The notes under the pieces: model-generated | What the model saw: only the letters and a program-made list of their open reading frames with translations | Told to the model about the DNA's origin: nothing | Databases searched by the model: none | Shown: positions 19,560 to 31,393 of the stretch, piece after piece | Position numbering within the stretch: position 1 is the first letter of the stretch | Layout of the letters: the number at the start of each line of letters is the position of its first letter | Program-made: the position numbers and the translations under genes | DNA from: Eutreptiella sp. 'Long Island Sound 2002' | Taxonomy: Eukaryota; Euglenozoa; Euglenophyceae; Eutreptiales; Eutreptiaceae | Direction: 5' to 3' | Length of the DNA stretch: 64,000 nt | Assembly (NCBI GenBank): GCA_964036045.1 | Contig: OZ038392.1 | Span: 19,110,612-19,174,611 of the forward strand

Positions 19560-22500
19560 CCAAAGCGTATGTGTGAGTGTGCTATTCCTAAGGTCCTGAG
19601 AGCAAGCCGCAGAAGTGGTGTCCTAATTATACCCAAGTCTGAGCCCTTGCTAAACCTGGAGGGTTGGCTTATTGATGCCACGGGGTACGCCCCGGGTCTC
19701 CCCTCCCCTATGCGCCCAATTTCTGTGCTGGCGCAAAACCTTTGGGGAATACCCAGCGTACTAATCCAGGTATTGTTTTCCCTACCTATCTGTCTACTAC
19801 AGGGAGGGGTGGCCAAAAGCTATGAAGGCATGAAAACGCCGTTTTGCTATGTGGCCAAAACACTGACCTAACCACTGCCACAGCCCACCAACCCTGCTAA
19901 AATTGCAGGAAACGGGTGGGACAGTGACACACGCACTACAGGTCCTACACACCCTACAGTGGCACCATCCTGGTGGGCGAGCACTGGGGCAACTGGCTCA
20001 AGCCCCCACTCAGGACTACCACTCCTACACGCACACTCTACTGGGCGTTGCGATGACAAAGGTGTCGTGGGTCCTAGCGACCCTCCTGTGAAATGACAAG
20101 AGAACACAGCGCTGCTAAGCAACTGTGGCCTAACAGGGGACGCCACAACGCGTTTCCCCTGCTAGGGCTTGGAGGGAAGGAGTGCTCTCGCGTGCAAGGC
20201 GCAGATGTCGATGAAGTCGGACTCCCTGCTCTGCCACAGGCGGAGCGGAGTTACTTGTTTGTGTGATCTGCGCCCTTGTTTAGCAGGGCATAAAAAAATG
20301 CTGCTGCACCAATCACCCTACCTGCCCACCTGTAAAACAAAGGCAAATGAAAGGGCGTTTGCGGCGGAGGAACCAAGCCACACTCCAGGTATTATACCCT
20401 TCTCAGTGTGACCTATAATACACTGTCCGCAAACACGCTGGAAGACCAGCTACGCTTGTCAAGCAAGCAAGCGTTAAGGGACTCCTCAGGTTCTCTTGAA
20501 GAACGTACCGAGGAGCCCCGGGGTAGCCTAAACAAGGTTTACCGTGCGCACTTCGCGGGGCCTACCCTTTAATGCGTGTGTGCATGCACGAGTATGCGCG
20601 ACGTTGTTGGGCAAACCTGCCCATCTCTTCACCAATCACTACTCCACCAGGGGGTGGCCCCGCCTGGGCTTACTCACCTTACCTACCGCTGGGAGAGAGA
20701 GCAAGTGAGGGGCGCACGCGAAGAACGTTGCTATGCACTTGTGTGTATGTCTAATCACCCTGATCTGACCGCTAATCATCTGCAATCTTTCTAATCAATC
20801 CCTCTATCGCGTTCTATCTTTGTTAGCGCTGCTACAAGGCTCCTTCACGGAGACACGAGACGAGCAATGTGTATGCTGCATACGAGACGAGCATACCTGT
20901 AATTTATACCTGATTCATTGAAGTCTTTTCGTTCATTTTCGAATTCTTGGATTTTTGAAGCTTCTATTAGTGTGGGTGGAATCTGTATGTTTATTTATTA
21001 ATGTGTGTCTCGTCATTTTCAAGACTACGTGAGACATACGTTTATAATTCCATTATTTCTCCATTTTCCGGCGCTTCGCTAGGAGCCGCTCCTGCGCGCC
21101 GCCATTTTATGCGTATGAATTTCTGGATTTAAAAAATCCAGAGATGACTATAATTTCTATAAAAATGTGCTTCTGATGCACAATTGGATTCTGCTCAGGT
21201 GTGTCGTTTCAGAAAAATTCTAGGCCGTCATTTGACAGATTTTGGTGTCGTCGCTTTGTTTTTGCGTGGATTCGTCCATAATTCTCCCATTCCTGCCTCT
21301 GCAGATACCCACGCGCAGCCTCGCTGAGTAGGCCGTGTTCGGGCCGAAACGCAGGTGCCTGGAGAGACTGAGCAGAACCAAGACCCCACCAAGGGGCAAT
21401 TTTAATTTTTTCGAGACTCCCTTCGCCCTAAGACAGGTCACAGGTCGCCAGCAGGTTTACGAGAACCCATGCGAGTGTGTATATGGTGTCTTGCGTTGGG
21501 TTTGTGTCGACGCTGCGTCTTGGAGGGAGGGATGCATATGCACATGTCTTGGCATGCTCCCATACTAACCCAACCAAGCCACAGGAGCCCCGGCAGCGCC
21601 ATGAGCGCTGAGTCTTCTGTAGGATATGTTACATACAAAGCAGCAAAAGAGCGCCAGCCATGGTGAGCGCCCATTTTTCAGTGTGAGGGAAACTGTAGGT
21701 ATTTTAAAGTAGATGTGGAACCCAAGGAAAGGCCAAGAAAAATTCCCTTTTTCCTAAAATGCGACAGTGGTGGCCACCACAGCACAAGGGGGGAGTAAGA
21801 AAAAGTGCTTTTCCATTGCTTTGAGGCATACTCTAGTTGTATTAGAGATGCACTGAGCATCCATGCATTTTTATCTTAGTATTGGTCCCACCAAAAGTGG
21901 TGATAACACATTTTGACCTATGGAACCAAACACCCAATCAGGATATGGAGTGGACCCCTTAATCCCCTTTCAATGTGAAGTAAAACATCTTATCCTGAGT
22001 TGACTGAGCACTGACATATCCAAAGTAGAGCCTATGAATTTATCTATGTTTTTCCATGAATTCTTAGCTATCCTAGTGGTATGCACCCTAGAGGGCTGGG
22101 CACCTCTTTTTGAGAGGTCCTGGGTTCAATTCCCGGTCAGCCTAGCTAAGTAGGAAGATCCCATGTGACATGGCAATGACCTCATCGCCACATGCCCTGC
22201 CACCTCAGCACATATGGGACCCAAAACAAAGAGTGTACATCTCCTGAGATGGCACTATGGAGAGAGAGTGACCATGGGGCAGTTTTCTAACTCTTTTCCC
22301 AAAACATTTCAGCTATCTTTGTGAATATGCATTCATTTGTGACCTGAGTTGCAGTATCTGTGAATATCTAATCATCTTTCACTGTTTACACTGCAGCCCT
22401 TCATGCTTTGATCCTGATCTTCTCCTCTTTGCACACTTCTGGCTTGGGTTATCCTGGATTGACTCTATTTCTGCAAAACAAAGGTTTTCATCTTCCAAAA

Positions 22501-22570
22501 CAAGCAGCAGGAAACCCTACACCTACAGCAAGCAGCAGGAGAAGCAAAAACACAGTGCTGAAAACACTAT
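19560..22570 (+). repeat. Gypsy-B 3' LTR (approximate limits)
   Basis: Downstream of the pol TGA, 19690-20660 matches 22720-23640 and the inverse of 45350-46260 in many blocks. Examples are gcgcccaatttctgtgctggc, caagcaagcaagc, and a paired ttctctt..aagaacgtaccgaggagcc element. The later part (21780-22560) shares short motifs such as ggggggagtaagaaaaag with the 22582-25500 copy. Length near 3 kb fits the Gypsy-C LTR. Exact ends are not defined. No gene was seen within. Confidence 0.6.
22074..22142 (+). repeat. tRNA-like (SINE head) sequence
   Basis: Contains a box A-like TAGTGGTATGC and a box B-like GGTTCAATTCC about 40 bases apart, with a T-arm-like pairing (CCGGG..CCCGG). This is the layout of a tRNA-derived Pol III promoter. 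No full cloverleaf with CCA-ready acceptor was found. Confidence 0.4.
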
Positions 22571-22581
22571 AATTTTTCTTT

Positions 22582-25500
22582 CCTTACAGGGTTTACCATA
22601 CCCCTAAGTGTGCTACGTATGTCTGTATGTGTCTCACTTCTCTCCCCAGCGTGGCTCCTGGAGACCGGGCTTCGCTGACGTCGGACCGAAGGTCCTAATC
22701 AGGTACTATTACCACTCCTATGGCGCCCAATTTCTGTGCTGGCGCCTATCCTTGGGGTAAGACGGCAAAAGCCCTACCTACTAGAGGGGAGGGGTGGCCA
22801 AGTGTGCTAAGGTCATACAAAACGCCCATTTTTGCTACAGGCCAAAAGCTAACGCACTCCCCTGCCCACGAGGAAAAACACGCGGGACAGGAGACACCAC
22901 TACACTACACTCACTAACGCCAGCACTGGCCTTCGAAGGCAGGGTGAGCACTCATCACTTGCACTCCACCCCTGCCAGGCCTGCTGACCCGAACCGCTAC
23001 ACGCGCTACTTGGGGCTGCTGTCGAAGAAGTCTCGAGCCCTAATGGCCCTCCTGTGAAGAAGACAAGAGAACACAGCGCTGCTAAGCAACTGTGGCCCAA
23101 CAGGGGACGCCACAACGCGTTTTGCCTGCTAGGGCTTGGAGGGAAGGGGTGCTCTCGTTGCGTGCACAGCGCAGATGTCGTTGCAGTCGAACTGCCCTCG
23201 CCAGTCCTGGCTGAGGCACAGTCATTTGATTTGTGATCAGCGCCCCTGTTTTGCTGGGGCAGAAAAATAGATAGCCGCCGAAGGCAGCTGCTGCGGGCAC
23301 CAATCACCCTTAACCTCTCCCACCTGTACAACAGAGGCAAATGAAGGGGTGTTTGCGGCGGAGGAACCAAGCCACACTCCAGGTATTATACCCTTCTCAG
23401 TGTGACCTCTAATACACGCTGACGGATCAGCTCCCCTGTCAAGCAAGCAAGCTTTAAGAGACTCCTCAGGTTCTCTTAAAGAACGTACCGAGGAGCCTCT
23501 GGGTAACCTAAACAAGGTTTACCGTGCGCAATTCGCGTGGCCTACCCTTTAATGCATCATGTGCACGCAGGGAAGGGAGGCGAAACCAATACCACTCTGA
23601 CTCAACCAGGAGGTGAGCTCCTCCTGGGCTAACCTACCTTACTCACCATGCATCGTGTGAATGCCGAATGAAGCGAACACAAAACAAGCTTAAGCGTTTT
23701 AAGCAACCCTACTTTAACGCCACGGGCACACACACAGCAAACGCTTTCTTTACTTACCTGTGAAAAAGAAAACAAGGGTGAATTTGGGGTACAGGTAAAG
23801 CGTCACAGCGTGTGAATGCCTCGATTAGGCTAATGCATCGCGGGCACAGCGCATATTCTAACCCTACGTGCGCGCTGCGCGCTCCATTCTCATCGCATAC
23901 CTTTCATTCCTGTTTTGACCTGTGCAGAGCACGAGGAGGAACACCCGAACCCCCAACGAACACAGCGTTGACAACCCTAACGTTTTGACGAAACAACCAA
24001 CACGAACGCAATGCATGCGTGTGAGATGACACTGACATACCTGAGAGGTGGGTTGTTGACCTGCTTTGTGGTGTCGGTTGAATTTGAATACTTTTCTCTG
24101 AAGTTTATAAAAATTTTGATGCAACTGTGCAAAAATTTCCTTTAAAACTCTAAAAAATACGGCTCATACCTTCTTTTACAAAAGCCGTTTACGCTTGCGC
24201 AACCCTTTTCTTGGAGTCCGCTTCCTTTGCGCTTGTCTGCGACTTTGAGTTATGTGTAAAAATGACGATTTCCCGCGTGGTTTCGTCGATTTTTAACGAT
24301 TTCACTTGCTAAATCTCAACCCCTTCCGCTAAACCGCAGGAATCACTCCCTGCTGGTTACATTTTCTATTTTTTTCAGCTCCTGGAGGTTTGTGTCCTCC
24401 ATTGGGAGTATTGCTCCGCCCTGGCCCTTGGTCAGGACGTATACTAAAACGCTGTTTATACAGCGATAGCCGTCCGCATTAGAGCGTTCGACTGTACCCT
24501 AGTGGGCAAGCACATGTGTTCTAGGGAGGGAGTCCTGGGTTCAAACCCCACTACCCCCAAACTTTTTCCAAAAGTTTTCGTCGCACGCCGGCGACTTTTG
24601 AGGAATGCCCCATCGAAGGGACATCATTCACGGTACATTACACTGTTTTTCAAGGGTACCTACAGTGTGATAGGCTTCTATGAAGTGATGAGGATGTTTT
24701 TGGTAAGTTTAATGCATTTTCTGAGGTAATTTTGGGAATATTTGAGCCTTTTTCCTTGGTCCTACTAGCTTAGCTAACTAGTACTCCAGGGGGGAGTAAG
24801 AAAAAGTCACTGCCATGTCTTTCTTGGAGGGCTTGATCCAGGCCAAGCCCCCCTTAAAACCCTTTTGTTGATGCTAAGACAAACTTAAGTGTTTTTATCT
24901 CTCTTTTATTGCCTAAAGTACACTTTCTCAAAGTAACTAGGGTTGTGACCCTATCCCCCCATGAAGTTCACCCCTACCACTCAACTGAGCGGAGGTACCT
25001 TCCTTCATGGAGGATATACCGAAATAAAACAGGCATTTCATGCTTTAGGCCCTGGGGATTAAGCCTAGTGGTCTCCCACCCCAAGACCCCTATACTCAAT
25101 TGTTTCTACCACTTATTGTGGTCCTACTTTGTAACTGTTTCTGAATTCAGTTGCTTGGCCAAGTCATTTTCTGTGTGGTCCTGACATCTATGCCCCACAT
25201 TCCTAACCAGCACCATTTCACCCAAAAGAGTGCACATGAAGTGCCTAATGCAACCTCTGAGGCAAGAGTCAGACCAATTTTCATATAAAATCTTTTGTAT
25301 TATCCATTTGTGATTGAATCTATGTGTATAAACCTGCTTTGTCTATCTGCAGCCCTTCTGTGTTACACTGGATTCCAAAACCAATCATTGATTCGATCCA
25401 CATCCTGTTCTTGCTCTACTTGCTGCTTTGGTTTGGGTTTTCAACTACAAAACCTGCAGGAATACATCAAAATATCTAGCGCATAATTCAAGGACATCTT
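22582..25500 (+). repeat. LTR copy, plus orientation, inverted partner at 43478-46404
   Basis: From ttacagggtttaccatacccc at about 22580 to ggacatc near 25498, this segment matches the reverse complement of 43478-46404 almost end to end. It begins directly after the Gypsy-B LTR and carries no coding sequence. It may be a solo LTR of the Gypsy-B/C family. It lacks the first about 100 bp of the Gypsy-C LTR (46405-46505). Confidence 0.75.
24484..24552 (+). repeat. tRNA-like sequence inside the LTR
   Basis: ctagtgggcaagc and gggttcaaacccc resemble boxes A and B of a Pol III promoter. The reverse complement lies at 44395-44470 in the inverted LTR copy. It is probably a SINE fossil carried by this LTR family and not a tRNA gene. 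Confidence 0.35.
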
Positions 25501-25505
25501 TCTCC

Positions 25506-26318
25506 AAGTTAACCCCCCGGTACTTCTGGCAACCCGGGTTTCAAAAACAAATTTTGTCATTTTTTTGACCAACCTCCAACCCATGATGGTCCGACCGCTC
25601 CAAGCCGGTGTGGAACGGCCTAGCACGGTCATGCACATTTGAGAAGTAGACACCATAGGCTTTCCAATGGTCCAAATGGATTGGGAAAACACCACGGTGG
25701 CGCAAAGTTACCCCCCCGGTACTTCTGGCCACCCGGGTTTCAAAAAAAACTTTTGTCATTTTTTTGACCAACCTCCAACCCATGATGGTCCGACCGCTAC
25801 AAGCCGGTGTGAGACGGCCTAGCACGGCCATGCACATTTGAAAGGTAGACACGTTAGGCTTTCTAATGGTCCAAACGGATTGGAAAAACACCACGGTGGC
25901 GCCAAGTTACCCCCCCGGTACTTCTGGCAACCCGGGTTTCAAAAAAATGTTTTGTCATTTTTTTGACCAACCTCCAACCCATAATGGTCCGACGGCTCCA
26001 AACCGGTGTGAGACGGCCTGACACAATCATGCATTCTTGGGAAGTAGACACCTGGAGCTTTTTAACGGTCCAGACGGATTGGGAAAACACCACGGTGGCG
26101 CCAAGCTACCCCCCCAGGACTTCGGGCAACCCTGTTGTGACAAAAAAACTTTTGTCATTTTTTTGACCAACCTCCAACCAATGACGGTCCGACCGCTCCA
26201 AGCCGCTGTGAAATTGCGTGGCGCGACAATGCATTTTTGAAAAGTAGACACTTCAGGCTTTCGAACGGTCCAGACGGATGGGAAAAACACCACGGTGGCG
26301 CCAAGTTACTCCCTAACA
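25506..26318. repeat. satellite-like array, four copies of about 199 bp
   Basis: The block gtcatttttttgacc recurs at 25556, 25755, 25954 and 26154, giving periods of 199, 199 and 200. Each unit also carries ccccccggtacttctgg-like and accacggtggcgc blocks. Each unit on the minus strand reads as a short open peptide (WTIRKP...WRLVKKMTK). Since 199 is not a multiple of three, this is a by-product and not a gene. The array starts at the inner edge of the LTR. Confidence 0.85.
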
Positions 26319-26475
26319 CCTTTGCACCATGGTTTGTCAAAAACACTCTTGGGTCCAATAAAAGGGCACTTCCACCTTGTCCCACACCCCCAAACCTGAT
26401 TGTAAGGCATTGCAGGTGTGGACATGTGTCGTGCAATGTTGTGTGCAAGCCCCATTGTGAGTTTCCGGTCAGTGT

Positions 26476-26498
26476 GGCCCCGGGCTTGGCCCGGGGCC
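26476..26498. other. 9-bp perfect palindrome with 5-base loop
   Basis: ggccccggg-cttgg-cccggggcc, followed by a T run and then an A run. Confidence 0.6.
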
Positions 26499-26566
26499 TT
26501 TGGTTTTTTTAAAAATTTCACTTTTCTCTAGACAAATCTATATCAAATAATTTTCAGAGTGATATC

Positions 26567-26640
26567 AGCGCTGCAGCAGCTGAGTGGTAATGCGGCGGTC
26601 TCACAAATGGCCAGCGGCGGTTCGATCCCCGCCGGCCTGT
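26567..26640 (+). repeat. tRNA-derived sequence, Val(CAC)-like
   Basis: gctgagtggtaatgc (box A-like), a possible anticodon loop ctcacaa, and ggttcgatccc (box B) with a GGCGG..CCGCC T-stem. The acceptor ends do not pair, so a SINE head or tRNA pseudogene is more likely than a working tRNA. Confidence 0.4.
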
Positions 26641-26739
26641 TTTGCGCCAGCCGCCAGCGCCAGCGCACTTAGGAAAATCCCGCGTTTTTGACTCTGGCGG
26701 CTGTTCTGCGGCTGTTCTGGCGCCTCCGCGCCAATTTTT

Positions 26740-26783
26740 TCCGGATAAGCCGTTATCCGGAGAAAACGCGTTTCTCCGGATAA
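26740..26783. other. overlapping palindromes, three alternating TCCGGATAA motifs
   Basis: tccggataa (26740) and ttatccgga (26753) form one 9-bp hairpin. ttatccggagaaa (26753-26765) and tttctccggataa (26771-26783) form a second with 13 perfect pairs and a 5-base loop. It lies about 215 bp upstream of the transposase start, so it could be a binding or terminal region of the MULE. Confidence 0.6.
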
Positions 26784-26996
26784 CACTTGCGGGGGGGAAT
26801 GGCTATGCAGGACTACGGCTTAGGACTACGCGTAGGACTAAAGGATCTGCCCACATGTGGCGCTTGCGCTTGAATTAAGTGAAAATGGGAAAAAAATGGA
26901 ATTGATTTTCTGATTTAATTGATTGCTGGGGCTGAATAGCGTATTTTTATAAATGCCAGCATCAAGCGCATCTGTTCTACTATTTTTCAGACACAG

Positions 26997-29252
26997 ATGT
27001 CAGACACATCATCTGAGCTCAACTACACTCCCCTTCCTTTGTCCCCGGCAACATTGGAGGTCCTCGAAGAAGACCCATATGAAGCGTGCTCCGATGAGGA
27101 AGATAATGATGAAGAAGATGCCAGCATGAAGTTTCCGGAGATGGGTGCCACTTGGGAGCCGGTTGTGCATGCATTTGCCGGCTCTAGTCACCAAGAAGTT
27201 TGTGACCGCATGGAGGATTGGGCGGATGAGAACGGCTATGTTCTCAGTTGTCGTGGCGATAAAAAAAAGGCCAAGCATATTTTTATTGCGCCAAAATAGG
27301 CCGCCAAAAACAGCACAATCGTAACGCAGCCCAGTCCGGGGTCCTTCCCGAGGATAGTGGGACGGTGCCAACATATGCACCGGAGTCAAAGGAGGATTGT
27401 TGTCCCTTCAATGTGTACATTTCCCGCCGGAAGGATGGCATGCGCGAGGTGTGGTCCGTGAGTCCCAAAGGACTCCGCCTAGACCATAACCATCCACCGC
27501 AAACGGCCAAGCAAGAAAAATTCCTTGGTCCGGTGAATTTGTCCCGTGAGGATGCCGATTTAATCATGAACTTGGGACAAGCCTTCATGCCCCCCCGCAA
27601 TGTGGTACATTTCATGCGGAACCGCGGAGTCGAGATCACCGCAAAACAGGTGCAAAACATTTATGATGACAAAGGGTACTCCCCAGCTTCGGCTGGATGC
27701 CCATGAGTTCGTCAACCGCCTTGAGGAAAAGGGCGAACATGGGTGGTACACCCATGTGGTGAAGGATGACATTGGGAAACTATCCCATGTCTTCTGGATG
27801 AGCGTCGAGCAAATTGCTATTGCCCGGCGCTTCCCATATCTAATCCTCCACGACAATACCTATCAAAGCAATAGGTATAACCTCAACATTGGCCTCTTCG
27901 TGGGGGTCAACAACTATGGGCAGTCAGTGCTCCTGGGCCAAGCCATTGTCGTGGGCGAAAAAACTCGCGACTTTGAGTACCAGTTTACCCACTGGTTGGC
28001 GGCCGTGGGCATCGCGCCCGTGGTCATGTTCACGGATGCATGTGTGAAGGCTTCGGGGGCCGTTGCCACCGTTTTCCCCAACGCCAAGCACTTCTGGTGT
28101 TACTGGCACATTGCCAAGAATGTGGCCAAGAACCTGAAAGGCATTCTTGGCCACGACACTTTCACTAAATTGGTCTGCCTCATGGCCCGTGCACACCGCC
28201 AAGTCTCCATTGTTGTCTTTGAGCACATGTGGAATGTTGAAATTCTTGGGGACCCAATCTTTTCAAGTGGACATACATATTTGAGTGCTGCGTGGGGGGG
28301 GGACAAGGTGCGACGCTGGGCACGCTGTTTTCAGGTGGGTGTGTTCACACGTGGGATTGTGTCCACACAACGGGTGGAGGGCATCCATAGGTGGACAAAG
28401 GAGGGCCGCCTAACCAAGCGGAAAACGTTGAACGATGTTTTTGACGCAGTCATGGTCATTGTGGGGGAGCTGATTTTGAAATGGGAGCGTCTGGACACAC
28501 GCGTGACAACGGGCTCCTTTCGCTCCCGGCATGAGACGGCCAAGCAAATTTTTCCAATGCCGTATGAGGCAATGAGGGACCGGCTGACCACATGGGGAAG
28601 GGAGGAGGCAGCCCATCAGATGCTCCTTTCCTTTGGGTACGACATGAAGAGGCTGCCGGACCACGCATACGAGGCTCTGGCCGCTCCCGCCTTTGACAAC
28701 TGTCCTGACCCCACAAAGGGGGTGGAGGATCTTTTGGAGTACGATCTCCCCCCCACAATGGTGGCCCTCACGCCTAATGCAGCCATCTTTGAAATTTCCA
28801 GACAAGGAACCAATGTAGCTCACTATGTTCAACTCTCGGGGCCGGTCCGGACCTCCGTTGGATCTACCACCTACACCTTGTACCGTGACCTGGTGTGCAC
28901 TTGTGCATTTCCTACCATGCTTGGGATGCCCTGTAGGCATTTTTGGTGGGTATTGCGGGACGACGCATTTGCCGCTTTCCACTTGGGCCTTGTGCATTCC
29001 CAATATTTCTTGGAGGACCCTCCCATGCATGAGAAGTTGGAGCTTATGTCCTGGAACGTGGTTGGGAAGCTTTACCACAACCATGAGCGTGTCGGTCCTT
29101 GTCCCGTGGAGGCACCGAGTGTGGAAGGCATCGTTCCCGGGGGGGAGGGTGAGGCGGCACTACTGGTGCGCCAAGGGGAGGTCCAAAGAATAAGGAACCG
29201 GTTGCAAATGAGTGCCTTGGCTAGGGAGTTTGTCGATGTGGCGATTGTTTAG
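26997..29252 (+). pseudogene. MULE transposase (FAR1/MuDR-like), frame broken twice
   Basis: DNA transposase of the Mutator-like superfamily, encoded in three frame segments. Segment 1 (26997-27299) has an acidic N-terminus and the start of a FAR1-like DNA-binding domain. Segment 2 (27365-27706, open upstream to about 27270) completes it (LDHNHPP). Segment 3 (27600-29252) holds the MULE domain with HDNTYQSNRYN (D at 27852), FTDACVKAS (D at 28035), FPNAKHFWCYWH, and STQRVEGIHRW (E candidate at 28377). A SWIM finger follows (CTC, nine residues, CRH, 28896-28940). The first break is at a run of eight A (27261-27268) forming A AAA AAG, and the shift needed is -1. The second is +1 near a CCCC run about 27680. 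After TAG 29250-29252 the frame stays open. Catalytic residues look intact. Confidence 0.85.
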
Positions 29253-29941
29253 CAAGAACGCTTTGAAGATGCTAGATTTACTTTGCGGACGTGGATTGAC
29301 ACGCAAAGGAAACCATTGGGTGACCTTAAAGCGGACAATCCAGCAAAGCCACCCACCAAAGCAAAAAACGAAAGGCATCGGAGATGGCTACCGGCGGAAA
29401 GAAGAAAGAGAAAAACACCGCGGAGCCCGACGTCCCACCCCCCTCCGTACCCCCACCACAAGTGTACGTCACCCCCCCGTTTGTACCCCCCTTCGTCCCC
29501 GCTTACCCCCCAGTGCCTTTTGCTAACCAACCGATTCATGAAGAGGGGAGTGATGATGTAGTTATGCTTCGCAGGGTGCCCCCCCCTTCCCCATTCACAC
29601 CCTCCCTTCCGGCTCCACCACCCTCCGGTATTGCCCGTTTGTCTCAGGGTGTGCACTCCTCCCAAGCTACGTCTAGCACCCAATCATTGCAACCCCCAAC
29701 CCTCCCCTTCTCTCAAGCCACCCCAAGTAGTCAATTTCCCATCCCGCATCCATACTTATACGCGCAAGGCTCACAAGTCCCATTGTCCATGGGCATGCAA
29801 TGTTGGCCCAACCCCGGGTTTGTGCCAACAACGGATGCCGCATACTTTCCCTTGGATCAAATTCTGAACCCTGCACCACCGGCGCCCAAGAAAGGGGGCG
29901 GTAAAGGCAAGGGCAAGGGCAGAGCCAAGGCAAAGAAGTAA
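29253..29941 (+). CDS. Pro-rich C-terminal extension of the MULE protein, or a separate small ORF
   Basis: Directly after TAG 29250-29252 the transposase frame continues as QERFEDARFTLRTWIDTQRK and a Lys-rich stretch. From 29384 an ATG in another frame opens 185 codons (MATGGKKKEKN), very rich in Pro, with a Gly/Lys/Ala basic tail, ending TAA. No known domain was recognised. It may be the C-terminal tail joined by another frame change or by an unseen intron. The 29253-29383 part is inferred from frame continuity only. Confidence 0.45.
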
Positions 29942-29971
29942 TGGAATGCAATCTGAGCGACGTCGTGCGAA

Positions 29972-30551
29972 GACAAGGGGCGCGCTCCCTCGGTTCGTCG
30001 TGTCCTTGGCACGTGGTGCAACGGGGTCATACATGGGGTTAGAGGGCACATGGGGGCCCGTACTGCACCCATTCCCCCCCTGAATTGGATGGAACATGGC
30101 CCTGCTTGGGAGCCCATGACAAGGGGCGCGCTCCCACCGTGCGTCTTCCCCTTGGCACGTGGGTCGCTGGGATCATGCATGGGGTTAGAGGGCACATGGG
30201 GGCCCGTACTGCCCCCCCCCCCCTGGAATAAATTGAATATGGCCCCGCTTGAGGGCCCATGACAAGGGGTGCGCTCCCTCGGTTCGGCGTGTCCTTTGCA
30301 CGTGGTGCAACGGGGTCATGCATGGGGTTAGAGGGCACATGGGGGCCCGTACTGCACCCATTCCCCCCCTGAATTAGATGAAACATGGCCCCGCTTGGGG
30401 GTCCATGACAAGGGGGGCGCTCCCACTGTGCGTCTTCCCCTTGGCACGTGGGTCGTTGGGGTCAAGCATGGGGTTAGAGGGCACATGGGGGCCCGTAATG
30501 CACCCCCCCCGCCCTGGAATGGATTGAATATGGCCCCGCCCGGCAGCCCAC
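29972..30551. repeat. tandem array, four units of about 145 bp
   Basis: gacaaggggcgcgctccc recurs at 29972, 30117, 30261 and 30407. Each unit also contains ggggttagagggcacatggg and gggcccgta. Alternate units are more alike, suggesting a dimer of about 290 bp. The array lies between the two convergent genes. Confidence 0.85.
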
Positions 30552-30579
30552 CACAAGGGGCACGTGGCACCCTTTCCCC

Positions 30580-31095
30580 TTATCCCACCGTCAACTTCCT
30601 CTTCTTACCCACGCGTGCCTTTGGTTGCTTGTGTGCAACCCCCTTACGCCCCTCGCCCCCCGACACCCATTGGGCCAACCACACCCTTTGTTGCACACTG
30701 CCGGTGCGCTTGGCCTCCGTCCTAACCTTCTCCCACCTCCGCTTGGACACGAACTTTTGGATTTCTCCAAAACGCCCCCCCCAAGAGTAGGGCACAACAC
30801 ACCCAAACGGCACGCGCAACGACTCCTCACCCGCAAGTGCCAACGCAAGGTGCCCCACCCAAGACAATGACACAAGGGGAGGCTCATCCGTCCGGGCCTC
30901 CACCATGGCCGTCACCTCGTCGCACACGGCGAACAGCTTGCCGGAGGGCCGCTGGCCCGGCCTACGCGCCATGTCCCCCCCCCATGCCGCCAACATGGCA
31001 ACATCCCCCCACATCTCGGCAACGGTCGAGAACTCCACGCCCGCGGCGACTCCGGGGAGGTCCTCAAGGGGGATGTAATGTCCTCCCTTGATCCA
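30580..31095 (-). pseudogene. 3' part of an unrecognised gene interrupted by Gypsy-D
   Basis: About 171 codons of the open frame continue to 31095, where the Gypsy-D LTR starts. The peptide has balanced composition (GKLFAVCDEVTAMVEA, PFGCVVPYSWGGRFGEIQKF) and a basic C-terminus (KARVGKKRKLTVG), with stop TAA. Across the 4-bp target duplication it is exactly in frame with the ORF at 41423-42481. The two halves were therefore one coding sequence before the insertion. Function was not recognised. Confidence 0.65.
31092..31095. other. left target-site duplication of Gypsy-D (tcca)
   Basis: tcca precedes the left LTR and is repeated at 41419-41422 after the right LTR. The interrupted ORF is in frame when one copy is counted. 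Confidence 0.75.
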
Positions 31096-31382
31096 TGTTG
31101 TGGTTTGTTTCTTGGGAACTCGACTGCACTCCTGTGCCTCTTTGTTTCTCAAAATCCGAAATCCAAAATTCCAATCGACAAACCTCGCAGGATCTTTAGA
31201 CGGGGCACCAATAATAACACAATCTCGAAGACATAAACCCTGTTCAAAGATCGAAGTATCTTACAGCGCTCATTCACAGTTGGCATTCGATGCTTCTTTA
31301 TTATTCACAGACTGTCAGCGCGATTGCGACTGCGACTTGCGATTTGCGCGCTGCTGCGCTGCTGCTGTTCGAAGCCATAACA
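31096..31382 (-). repeat. Gypsy-D 3' LTR, 287 bp
   Basis: Begins TGTTGTGG and ends ATAACA. It is the same length as 41132-41418, with three differences seen in 287 bases, so the insertion is young. A polypurine tract follows on the element strand. Confidence 0.92.
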
Positions 31383-31393
31383 CTACCCCCCCG
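31383..31393 (-). promoter_or_regulatory. polypurine tract of Gypsy-D
   Basis: The element strand reads CGGGGGGGTAG immediately before the 3' LTR. Confidence 0.75.

Noticed and set aside
25506-26318. CRISPR-like or coding repeat array
   Set aside because: Units are 199 bp with no short repeat/spacer pattern, and the period is not a multiple of three.
26476-26498. Rho-independent terminator
   Set aside because: A GC hairpin followed by T residues looks like one, but the context is eukaryotic and no upstream gene ends here.
22074-26640. Functional tRNA genes at 22074, 24484 and 26567
   Set aside because: A and B boxes are present, but acceptor stems do not pair and the copies lie in repeats, so SINE or tRNA pseudogenes are likelier.
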